Assembly: GCA_028869385.1 (NCBI GenBank)
Contig: JAGWSR010000048.1
Coordinates: 17,370-81,369, forward strand
Length of the DNA stretch: 64,000 nucleotides
Direction: 5' to 3'
Origin: a bacterium
GTDB lineage: Bacteria; Vulcanimicrobiota; Vulcanimicrobiia; Vulcanimicrobiales; Vulcanimicrobiaceae
In this document: positions 57,014 to 64,000 of the stretch, piece by piece
Position numbering within the stretch: the stretch's first letter is position 1
How the letters are laid out: each line of letters opens with the position of its first letter
Translations under genes and position numbers: made by a program
The notes under the pieces: generated by a model
Database searches by the model: none
What the model saw: only the letters and a program-made list of their open reading frames with translations
Told to the model about the DNA's origin: nothing

Positions 57014-57814
57014 GTGACCACCGTAGCGTTTATTCTCAGCACTCGTCGCGCGGGATCCACGTGGCTCGGCGCGGTGCTCGGAAGTCATCCGAACGCAGCG
57101 AATCTCGGCGAGTATTTTCGTCCGTTTCTCGATCGATCTCACGTCGCCTGTCGCCTGTGCCAGGCAGACGGCCTCGCGCAATGCCGTGTGCTGCACGGCA
57201 TCGAAGATATACCGGTTGAACGAGCGTTCACGTTTGCGGCGCGTCGGCTGGGTACAAACGTGCTCGTCGAGTGCTCCAAGCTGCTCGATTGGCCCGTTCA
57301 GTTTTTGCGGCAGCCCGACCTCGACATGCGATTCATTCACCTGATCCGCCATCCGTGCGGATACATCGAAAGCGAGACGCGCAGGCGTCCCGGCGCCAAG
57401 GTCGCGACGCTCGTGGATGAATGGACGCAGCAAAACCAGCACATCGAAGAATTCGTTCGTACGTCCGGACGTCCGCACGTGCGTGCGAGTTACGATCTGC
57501 TGGCCGATGAACCGCACGATCGCTTTCCCGCGCTATGCGAATTTCTGGATTTACGTTTCGAGCCGGCCGCCCTTGCGTACTGGAACTTCGAGCATCACGG
57601 CCTCGGCGGCAACGGCGCGAGCTCGTTATATCTTCGGGGGCGCTCGCAGACACATTATATTACGGGTGACGATGCGTACTATGCGTCGATGACCGAACGC
57701 CCCCTCTCCGCGGACCGCCGCTGGGAACAACGCGTGCCCGCATCGCTGCAACGAGCGGCAACGCAAACCGCCTATGCGCGAAGCGTCGCAGAATCGCTTG
57801 GAGTTCGGTGGTAA
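57014..57814 (+). CDS. Sulfotransferase-family protein
   Basis: 266 residues from the GTG at 57014. The N-terminal PAPS-binding loop is FILSTRRAGSTWLGAVLGSH (6-25), and the 3'-phosphate segment is FIHLIRHPCGYIESETRRRP. Residues 45-55 (ACRLCQADGLAQC) carry three cysteines that may bind metal. Probable sulfate transfer from PAPS to a glycan or lipid. The next sulfotransferase gene starts 10 bases downstream. Confidence 0.82.
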   Translation: MTTVAFILSTRRAGSTWLGAVLGSHPNAANLGEYFRPFLDRSHVACRLCQADGLAQCRVLHGIEDIPVERAFTFAARRLGTNVLVECSKLLDWPVQFLRQPDLDMRFIHLIRHPCGYIESETRRRPGAKVATLVDEWTQQNQHIEEFVRTSGRPHVRASYDLLADEPHDRFPALCEFLDLRFEPAALAYWNFEHHGLGGNGASSLYLRGRSQTHYITGDDAYYASMTERPLSADRRWEQRVPASLQRAATQTAYARSVAESLGVRW

Positions 57815-57824
57815 GCGCGTAGAC

Positions 57825-58508
57825 ATGCCGTTCTCATTCCAACACCGATTCGGGTTCGTCCACATTCAGAAGACCGGCGGGGTCTCGCTCGTGGCGGCGC
57901 TACGCGAGGCCGGAGTGGCGTTGGACTTCATGGATCGCGGCTTAGAGGCCCTACTCGACGCGCATCCGCACGGCGCGCTGTTGCGAAGCAGTCTGCTGCG
58001 AACCTTTCCGTTCGCGCCCGTTGCTGCGATGCCGCAGGAGCACATGCCCGCGATGATTCTTCGCGCGCTCGTCGGTCCCGACGTGTGGGATGCGTCGTTC
58101 ACCTTTGCATTCGTGCGCAATCCGTGGGCGAGAGCGGTCTCGCTGTACGCGTATCTGCGAGCGCGCAGCGAGCAAGAAGAATTCTCCGGTCGACGTCCGG
58201 ATATGGTTGCGATCATGGATCGCTCTCCGGATTTCTCTTCATTCTTGCGCGAGACATCGACGAGTGCCGACATGACGGCGCGCGTGATCGGCGAAGATGG
58301 CCGTCTGCTCGTGTCCTTCGTCGGGCGATATGAGACCCTGGCGAGCGACATCGCGCGTGTCGAAGAGCGGATCGGCTTGCGTGTGAATCTCCCGCATCTC
58401 AACGCGTCGGAGCACGGCGACTATCGCGCGTATTACTCGCCGTCCGATCGCGAGCTCGTGGCGCGCCAATACGCTCGCGACATCGAACGCTTCGGTTACT
58501 CGTTTTAG
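57825..58508 (+). CDS. Sulfotransferase-family protein (HS2ST/type II-like)
   Basis: 227 residues from the ATG at 57825. FGFVHIQKTGGVSLVAALRE near the start is the PAPS loop typical of heparan-sulfate 2-O-sulfotransferase-like proteins, and FTFAFVRNPWARAVSLYAYL is the 3'-phosphate motif. It ends YYSPSDRELVARQYARDIER, the usual C-terminal helix. Cotranscribed with the preceding sulfotransferase. Acceptor unknown. Confidence 0.85.
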   Translation: MPFSFQHRFGFVHIQKTGGVSLVAALREAGVALDFMDRGLEALLDAHPHGALLRSSLLRTFPFAPVAAMPQEHMPAMILRALVGPDVWDASFTFAFVRNPWARAVSLYAYLRARSEQEEFSGRRPDMVAIMDRSPDFSSFLRETSTSADMTARVIGEDGRLLVSFVGRYETLASDIARVEERIGLRVNLPHLNASEHGDYRAYYSPSDRELVARQYARDIERFGYSF

Positions 58509-58517
58509 GCGGCACCG

Positions 58518-60209
58518 TTAGGACAGGGGAGCCCCCTCGGGGATATCGTCCATCTCCGTCGTCGAAACGAATCGCACCGAATCGTCTCGCAAAAAGGCAC
58601 GCGAAGCGATCCAAGAAGCGGAGTCTACCAATCGGTGTCGCCTCCCCCGCGAAACGAAGAAGCGTTCCGCACTGCCCGCTAGCGCGATCAAGTCCCCATC
58701 GAACGCGCAGCGCGGCGCGAGTGCCGGAACATCCCACGGCAGCTCCCACAGAAGAATCTCTAACTGCTCGGACCACGGGTTGTCGAGGATCTGCCGCTCG
58801 AGAAGGCGCTTGTTCTCCTCCGAGAAGAGTTCCGCCGAGCGGCCGACGCGCCCCACGTTGCGTCGCGTGAAGCCTTCGGGCTGCGCGAGGATGCGTTGTA
58901 GGCGCTCGGCATCGGGCGAATACCCGAGTCGTTCGATGGCGGTGAGGAAGAATGACTGCTCGTCCTCCACGAGGCGCTCGTACACACCGAAGGTCTCACC
59001 GCGTTGCCTCCACGCAAGGTAAAACCACACATACCAGGCGCATGCATGACGAATCACATAGTCGTATCGTCGCTCCGCGGGAAGTGCGAAGAAGCCGGGC
59101 GGGTCGTGAACGTGAAAGAGCGGCTGCTCGGGGCCATACTGTTCGAGATGATCGTTCAAGGAGACGATCATGTCGCCGAGATTACGCCACTGCAACAGCA
59201 GAGCGATGTCGAAGTCTTTCATGAGGCGCCGATTCAGCGGATACGGCTTCATGTGCATTTGCAGCACGTACGAACCGCTCAGTTGCGTGAGAAGCGAACG
59301 GTTGAGGTTTTGTTCAGCCTCCCATTGCATCTCGTGTAGATGTGGAGCGGCAATCTGCGCTTCGAAGTAGCGCGCCAACACGCTCGCGACGAACGTGGAG
59401 GCGCTTTTGGGAGCGCTCGCGACCATGATCCGAACGGTATCGGTATGACGCGTACTCTGCTCGATGTGTGCGAGCGAGGTGGTGAACAGATCGTTGTCGA
59501 CATCGACGAACCCCGACGAGAGATCGGGGAGTTCGCCTGAGCCGGCGACGGCGAGAAAATAGACGGGCTCCTCGAGCGGCGGCAGTCCTTCGGAGACCCC
59601 ATGAGGATCGCCGTTCAGCCAAAAAGCCTGAGCGCCCGCCGGCGCATCGAGTGCGTGCAGTGCCGACGTGACCAGCATGCGCTGTCCGAAGATCTCGACG
59701 CGGGGGAAATGCCGGTCTAACAGCGCGTGCAACTCATCGAGGTAGAGCTCTTTGACGTGAAATGGATTCTGATTGCCGTGCCGATCGGTATAGACCGCTT
59801 TGTTCGGTGAGGAGATGAGGAGCATGCCGCCCGGGCTGAGTACGCGGTGCAGTTCCGCGACGAGTTCGGTTTGATTCGCGAGGTGCTCGAGCGTCTCAAA
59901 ACACGTCACCATGTCGAAGGTCGCATCGTCGAAAGGCAGATTCGTCGCATCGGCAGCGACGAAGTCGAGATTCTCCCGGGCGTATCGAATGCGCGCGCCG
60001 GCGACGATTTCGCCGTTTGAATCGATTCCCGTCACGAAGCGGGCGCTTTGTGCCAGCAATGCGGCGCCATATCCCTCGCCGCTGCCGACGTCGAGGATAC
60101 GCTTACCTGCGGCGTGGCGGCCGGCGACGGCATATCGGTGAAGGTGCTCGTAATAGATTTGACCACGCAGCGACGGGACGAATCGCTCTCCGGTGAACTC
60201 GACCTCCAT
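58518..60209 (-). CDS. Methyltransferase-sulfotransferase fusion protein
   Basis: 563 residues with two enzymes in one chain. Residues 1-220: class I SAM methyltransferase with RILDVGSGEGYGAALLAQ (motif I, 39-48) and LPFDDATFDMVTCFETLEHL. Residues 255-480: sulfotransferase with the PAPS loop MVASAPKSASTFVASVL (APKSAST 266-272) and a C-terminal YERLVEDEQ region. About 80 more residues follow. It faces the two sulfotransferase genes tail to tail. Both domains look intact, so methylation and sulfation of one glycan or lipid is a reasonable inference. Confidence 0.8.
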   Translation of the reverse strand: MEVEFTGERFVPSLRGQIYYEHLHRYAVAGRHAAGKRILDVGSGEGYGAALLAQSARFVTGIDSNGEIVAGARIRYARENLDFVAADATNLPFDDATFDMVTCFETLEHLANQTELVAELHRVLSPGGMLLISSPNKAVYTDRHGNQNPFHVKELYLDELHALLDRHFPRVEIFGQRMLVTSALHALDAPAGAQAFWLNGDPHGVSEGLPPLEEPVYFLAVAGSGELPDLSSGFVDVDNDLFTTSLAHIEQSTRHTDTVRIMVASAPKSASTFVASVLARYFEAQIAAPHLHEMQWEAEQNLNRSLLTQLSGSYVLQMHMKPYPLNRRLMKDFDIALLLQWRNLGDMIVSLNDHLEQYGPEQPLFHVHDPPGFFALPAERRYDYVIRHACAWYVWFYLAWRQRGETFGVYERLVEDEQSFFLTAIERLGYSPDAERLQRILAQPEGFTRRNVGRVGRSAELFSEENKRLLERQILDNPWSEQLEILLWELPWDVPALAPRCAFDGDLIALAGSAERFFVSRGRRHRLVDSASWIASRAFLRDDSVRFVSTTEMDDIPEGAPLS

Positions 60210-60300
60210 TCGTCATCCCTTTCAACGTCGCGTACGGCATGCCATTTCATGCGTGGTTCCGCGGCATGGCAAGCGCATCTCGAAGCGGAAGTAGCCTTCG

Positions 60301-60723
60301 ATGCATCAACGATCACCCCAGAGTCTCACCTGGAGCGCGCTTCTTGCGGCGCTACGACGCTGCGGCGGAGATACCGTGTTCGTGCGCGACGGCAAATCCG
60401 TCGAACCGGCTGGTTCCGTTCGTACGCGCCCGGCCGCCAAGGGCACGGAGCTCTGCCTCTTCCCGGCCGAGGCCGCGTGCACGCGTGCGGAGTTGGTCGA
60501 ATCGCTCGAGAAGTTCGCGGCGAGTGCCGGGCGGCGCTTCGCGACGGCGGCGCGCGCGCGCGCCGGGGATGCGTATCTCCTCATCGAGAGCGTGGGCGAC
60601 GAAGAACTCGACGGCCGCACCGTCGTCACCATCCGAACGCGACGCCCGAAGCTCGGTTACAACCAGAGCATCCAGAGCGGTGATTCCACGACGCTGCGCT
60701 CGAAGCGCATCAAAAACGGATGA
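60301..60723 (+). CDS. Protein of unknown function
   Basis: 140 residues, no signal or membrane segment. Mixed alpha/beta sequence with an N-terminal TWSALLAALRRCGGDTVFVR and a basic C-terminus (RTRRPKLGYNQSIQSGDSTT). Not recognised. It overlaps the next small gene by 4 bases (ATGA). Divergent from the fusion gene by 91 bases. Confidence 0.65.
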   Translation: MHQRSPQSLTWSALLAALRRCGGDTVFVRDGKSVEPAGSVRTRPAAKGTELCLFPAEAACTRAELVESLEKFAASAGRRFATAARARAGDAYLLIESVGDEELDGRTVVTIRTRRPKLGYNQSIQSGDSTTLRSKRIKNG

Positions 60724-61004
60724 GCTCCTACCGATCCGCGCTAGCCGACGCAGAACGGCAAGGCCAGGCCGCGTTCGAGGCGATGGAAGCGTGGGTGAAC
60801 CGCCCGCTCGATGCACCCGGCGTATCGGGTGAGGTGCTCGAAGCCCACGCCAAGGAGTTACGCGAGAGCCGCGAGCGCATTCGCGCGTTGCTGCGCCAAG
60901 AGGGCGTTCGCGACGACATCGAAGCGGCGCTCGCGCGCAACGAAACGTACCATCGCTCGCTCGGGCTCAGCATTCGCGATCTACCCGACGACGACGTCGG
61001 GTAG
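60720..61004 (+). CDS. Small helical protein of unknown function
   Basis: 94 residues, almost wholly helical and highly charged, probably a coiled coil (VLEAHAKELRESRERIRALL). Coupled to the preceding gene by overlap. Not recognised. May be a partner protein of the 140-residue product. Confidence 0.6.
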   Translation: MSSYRSALADAERQGQAAFEAMEAWVNRPLDAPGVSGEVLEAHAKELRESRERIRALLRQEGVRDDIEAALARNETYHRSLGLSIRDLPDDDVG

Positions 61005-61035
61005 CGCGAGCAAAGCGCCCGAGATCGCGGCGAGC

Positions 61036-62556
61036 ATGGCGGCGCTGAAACGATCGAATGTCGTTGCGACGTTCGCGCTCGTCGCGGCGCTCGTACTGGT
61101 CTTCTCGATCGCCCAGATCGTCGCGCACCGGCCCATCAATGGCGACGAAGCATACAACATGCAGATCGCCAAGTCGCTGGCCACCGACTTCTGCTACTGC
61201 ACGCGCTATCACCCGATTCGCGTATTCCCCGTCGAAGAGAGTTCGAACGGCGTCATGCAGTATGTCGCCGCGACATTCTTTGCGACCCTCAAACGTCCCG
61301 ACCTCGTGAAGCTCGGAACCGTCATCGCTGCTATGCTGCTGCTGTGCGCCGCGGTTTTTGCGCTCGATGCATGGCTCGTGCTCTTGACTGCGGCGTTGTT
61401 CGTGCTCTGGCCGGTTTTTACGTACGTCGCGGTCAGCGTGTACGGCGAAATGTGGGCGGCGGCGTTCGTCGTGTTGGGCGTCGTCGCGCTCAGGCGTTGC
61501 GATCTTGCAGCGCCGCTCGCGTTGCTCGTGCGAAGCCGCGCGATGCTCCTGGCGATCCTCTGCTTTGGGCTCGCGATCGAGTCGAAGCTGATTGCGGTCA
61601 TTGCCGTGCTCCCCATCGTGTGGGCCGAGCTCTACGGTCGCCTCGATGCGCTGCCGACGCGCAATCGAATCGCGCGCGCGACGGCGGTCACGGCCGCGGT
61701 CGGTGGCGGCACGTTCGCGGTGCTGTTCTCGCTGATCGCGTTTTCGGTGTTGCACAGCACGCGCAGTTTCAGCATCGGCACCGCCGCAACGACGTTCGTG
61801 GGCTTCATCGGGGATATGATTCTTCAAGGGCGCGGGCAGGCCGCTCCGCTCCTGAGCGGCGCCGTCACGTTCTTTCAAACCTTTACGAGCGCGGGCGTGC
61901 TCGTGCTGATCGCAGCGGCGTTCGCGCTCCTCATCTACGTGAACCGCGGTTACGTGCTCTTCGCGGCGGTCACGCTCGCGTGGTGTCTGCACTATGGCGG
62001 AAACGAGCGCCACGACTTCATCTCGCTCTTCGTCGCCCTCATGCTCGCGGGCGAAGCCGCGCATCGTCTCCTCGTGCGCGAGAGCCGCGCGCGCACCATC
62101 GCGTTCGCGCGCCTGGCGAGCCTCACAAGCGCCGTGCTGGTGCTCGTGGTGGTTGGCATCGCTCTGCTCGCGCGCGACACCGTGGATGCTCCCGCCGCGG
62201 TCCAGCGGTTCGCGCACGTACACCGCCTCATCCAGGTTGCCGACGGCCGCTATCACTACACGCCCGCCCTCGTCGCAGCGTTGCGGCGGTATCGCTACGT
62301 GGCGACGAGCGGGTGGTGGCAGTTTCCGGAGTTGTCGCTGCGCGAAAACCTCGAATTCTACGACCGCACGAATCCCGCGAACGCCGACCTCCCCCGTGAC
62401 CAGGTCGTGCTCTTCATCGACCGCGAGAACCATCTCGCGCCTAGCACGACGGTGCAGGCGAACTGCGGCCCCATCGTCTATACGGAGGGGCCGCTCGTGA
62501 TCTGCAAGCCAAACCCGCGGGTACCTCTGGCCTATCAGCCCCCGGCCGGTTCGTAG
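61036..62556 (+). CDS. GT39/ArnT-like polytopic membrane glycosyltransferase
   Basis: 506 residues from the ATG at 61036. The first helix (11-30) is followed by HRPINGDEAYNM with Asp37-Glu38, the catalytic acid motif in the first outside loop of lipid-phosphate-sugar transferases (GT-C fold: PMT, ArnT). About ten more helices run to residue 405, then a C-terminal outside domain (YRYVATSGWWQFPELSLREN). It likely transfers a sugar from a polyprenyl-phosphate donor to a surface acceptor. Family membership is by topology and motif. Confidence 0.72.
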   Translation: MAALKRSNVVATFALVAALVLVFSIAQIVAHRPINGDEAYNMQIAKSLATDFCYCTRYHPIRVFPVEESSNGVMQYVAATFFATLKRPDLVKLGTVIAAMLLLCAAVFALDAWLVLLTAALFVLWPVFTYVAVSVYGEMWAAAFVVLGVVALRRCDLAAPLALLVRSRAMLLAILCFGLAIESKLIAVIAVLPIVWAELYGRLDALPTRNRIARATAVTAAVGGGTFAVLFSLIAFSVLHSTRSFSIGTAATTFVGFIGDMILQGRGQAAPLLSGAVTFFQTFTSAGVLVLIAAAFALLIYVNRGYVLFAAVTLAWCLHYGGNERHDFISLFVALMLAGEAAHRLLVRESRARTIAFARLASLTSAVLVLVVVGIALLARDTVDAPAAVQRFAHVHRLIQVADGRYHYTPALVAALRRYRYVATSGWWQFPELSLRENLEFYDRTNPANADLPRDQVVLFIDRENHLAPSTTVQANCGPIVYTEGPLVICKPNPRVPLAYQPPAGS

Positions 62557-62618
62557 CGGCGTAGACGTTCGGGCGGCTTCGCGGGGCGACGATTCGCACG
62601 GGAAGAAGTCCGTGCGCG

Positions 62619-63740
62619 ATGGGATTTTATATCCGCAAGAGCATGAGCGTCGGTCCGCTGCGCTTCAATCTCTCGAAGAGCGGTATCGGCGTTTCCGGCG
62701 GCATGACGGGCCTGCGCTTGGGAACGGGCCCGCGCGGCACGTACATCCACGCGGGCCGCGGCGGCCTGTACTATCGACAGTACCTCTTCACCCATCCGCG
62801 CTCGCGCCGCGGCGGAGCCTCCGTGGGCGCGCCCGGGATGCCGCCCGGGGCGCCTCCGGCACCTACCGGTCCGAGCAACGCGGTGACGATCGCGAGTGCC
62901 CCTGCAAACGCGATCACCGATTCGAGCGCCGCGGCACTGCTGGATGAAATCCGCGCCAAGCGTCGCCTTCCGGCGTTCGCGCCATTCGTCGGCGTGCTTT
63001 GCCTAATCGCGGTGCTCGCGGCACTCCCACATGGAGCCGTTGCCGGTGCGCTCGCATTCGTGCTCGGCGCCGCCGCGACGGTCGCGTGCGCGCTCAACGA
63101 TCTTCAGCGACGTGCGGTCGTGGTCATGTACGATCTCGATCCCGATACGGAAGCGGCGTTCCGTGCGCTCTACGACGGCGTGATGCGCCTGCGCGCGTGC
63201 GCTGCCGTATGGAGCGTCGTCAGCCAACAGGCGACGCCGGATTACAAACGCAACTCGGGTGCATCGAGCCTGTTGCAGCGTCAAGCCGCCACGATTCGCG
63301 ACGGCTCGGTGCCGTTTCTCACGACGAACATCTCGATACCGAGCATCGTCCTCCACAGCGACACGCTCTATTTCTTTCCCGATCGCATCTTCATCACGAA
63401 CGCCGCCGGCGTCGGTGCGGTGAGTTACGAAGATATTCAGGCACACGCGCAGCTCGGCCGCTTCGTCGAAGACGGCGCCGTGCCGCGCGACGCGGTTCAA
63501 GTCGATCAGACGTGGCGCTACGTCAACAAGGATGGGTCACCCGATCGGCGCTTCAACGGGAACCGCGCGCTCCCGATCATGGGGTATCAGGAGATCTTTT
63601 TTGCCTCGCAGACCGGGGTGCGTGCCTACCTCCAGATCTCCGATCAGCACGGGGGCGATGCGTTCTTGCAGGCCCTGGCCGCGCTCCGGGGGCTAACCGG
63701 GAAGTCGTCGATCTGGGCCAACGCGTTCTCGAAGCCCTAG
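62619..63740 (+). CDS. DUF4236-domain protein
   Basis: 373 residues. The first 57 are a DUF4236 domain (MGFYIRKSMSVGPLRFNLSK and GLRLGTGPRGTYIHAGRGGL). A Pro/Ala linker, two hydrophobic helices (about 127-160, FVGVLCLIAVLAALPHGAVA) and a soluble C-terminal region (FLTTNISIPSIVLHSDTLYF) follow. DUF4236 is widespread and of unknown function. Stand-alone gene. Confidence 0.82.
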   Translation: MGFYIRKSMSVGPLRFNLSKSGIGVSGGMTGLRLGTGPRGTYIHAGRGGLYYRQYLFTHPRSRRGGASVGAPGMPPGAPPAPTGPSNAVTIASAPANAITDSSAAALLDEIRAKRRLPAFAPFVGVLCLIAVLAALPHGAVAGALAFVLGAAATVACALNDLQRRAVVVMYDLDPDTEAAFRALYDGVMRLRACAAVWSVVSQQATPDYKRNSGASSLLQRQAATIRDGSVPFLTTNISIPSIVLHSDTLYFFPDRIFITNAAGVGAVSYEDIQAHAQLGRFVEDGAVPRDAVQVDQTWRYVNKDGSPDRRFNGNRALPIMGYQEIFFASQTGVRAYLQISDQHGGDAFLQALAALRGLTGKSSIWANAFSKP

Positions 63741-63931
63741 ACGCCTCGCCGGGGCGGCCCTGAAAAGCGATACTTGTCGCAAGAAAAGGTGCGCCATTTG
63801 GCATATAGTAAGGTGCCGAAACTCGCGCACCCGGGGGCTTATCCGCGGGGCGATCCTTCGAACAGAGAGAGTCCACTATCGCTACGCGAAAACGCACCCA
63901 GAAATACGAACCCAAGGTCCAGAATGTTGAC

Positions 63932-64000
63932 GTGAAAGAGGCGCCGCTCGAAGTCCACGGCAGCGTCAAACAGGTCTTTCCCAGCACGACCTTTTCGGTT
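63932..64000 (+). CDS. infA: Translation initiation factor IF-1 (5' part, runs off the window)
   Basis: From the GTG at 63932 the product reads MKEAPLEVHGSVKQVFPSTTFSV, matching the start of IF-1 (EVxGxVxxxLPNxxFxV). The frame is open upstream, with a basic stretch (ATRKRTQKYEPK) that could be reached from an ATC at 63879 preceded by GAGAG. No ATG/GTG/TTG exists for that longer form. The gap 63741-63931 otherwise shows only a TATAGT-like -10 element near 63804. Confidence 0.75.
   Translation, partial: MKEAPLEVHGSVKQVFPSTTFSV

Noticed and set aside
1..64000. CRISPR array or classical insertion sequence with DDE transposase
   Set aside because: No regularly spaced repeats and no DDE-type transposase frame were seen. 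The only mobile DNA recognised is the recombinase island.

Overview
The window looks like a chromosomal segment of a high-GC, Gram-negative (diderm) bacterium. Evidence for two membranes: a YaiO-type outer-membrane barrel, an RND efflux pump, several lipobox lipoproteins and a TonB-like anchored protein. Initiation codons are often GTG or TTG, and many genes overlap by 4 bases. The mixture of genes, especially the Gly-rich lipoproteins with PSTQS-like N-terminal modules, reminds me of uncultivated soil lineages such as Eremiobacterota/Vulcanimicrobiota. That is an impression from gene style and is not shown by the sequence. No rRNA, tRNA or CRISPR array was seen.

Layout. 0-5.9 kb: secD-secF, a HIRAN/RecQ-like helicase, a UPF0114 membrane protein and a CoA-type NUDIX hydrolase. 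5.9-10.4 kb: a minus-strand operon (acyl-CoA dehydrogenase, histidine phosphatase, APH-like kinase, TetR) that looks like a split version of the ACAD10/ACAD11 module, with a divergent LysR gene. 10.4-13.3 kb: a clostripain-like protease and mqo. 13.4-19.2 kb: a tightly overlapping exopolysaccharide operon (UDP-sugar dehydrogenase, epimerase, YaiO barrel, membrane-anchored HEAT-repeat protein, PgaC-like synthase). 19.3-28.8 kb: a substituted class III cyclase, a large zinc metalloprotease, a TonB-like protein, apt, relA/spoT, a TauE permease and a MobA-like transferase. 28.8-35.8 kb: four related secreted lipoproteins, two on each strand. 35.8-40.2 kb: an RND permease, then rpsF-ssb.

The standout region is 40.2-52.0 kb. 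A visibly more AT-rich island sits exactly at the ssb stop codon, with a 9-bp direct repeat (CCGTTCTAA) at both junctions. It appears to be two elements in tandem with matching ends. The first carries three overlapping tyrosine recombinases plus a TnpC-like helper (a Tn554/RIT-like set), a recombinase remnant and a truncated DUF4062 gene. The second has no recombinase and carries a mercury-resistance operon: an ArsR-type sensor, two small Cys-Cys membrane proteins, a periplasmic WCPSC thioredoxin in place of MerP, MerA, and a further disulfide oxidoreductase. Both left ends contain the same ~98-bp module ending in a Rho-independent terminator, while the presumed native ssb terminator now lies just beyond the right end.

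52-64 kb: small ORFs and two REP-like repeats, a DUF4336 protein, a RibD/DHFR-like reductase, a YtrA-type GntR/membrane-protein operon with repeated operators, then a surface-glycan or sulfation cluster (WcbI-like protein, an ACP-like protein lacking the pantetheine serine, two sulfotransferases, a methyltransferase-sulfotransferase fusion), two unrecognised small proteins, a GT39-like membrane protein, a DUF4236 protein and the start of infA.
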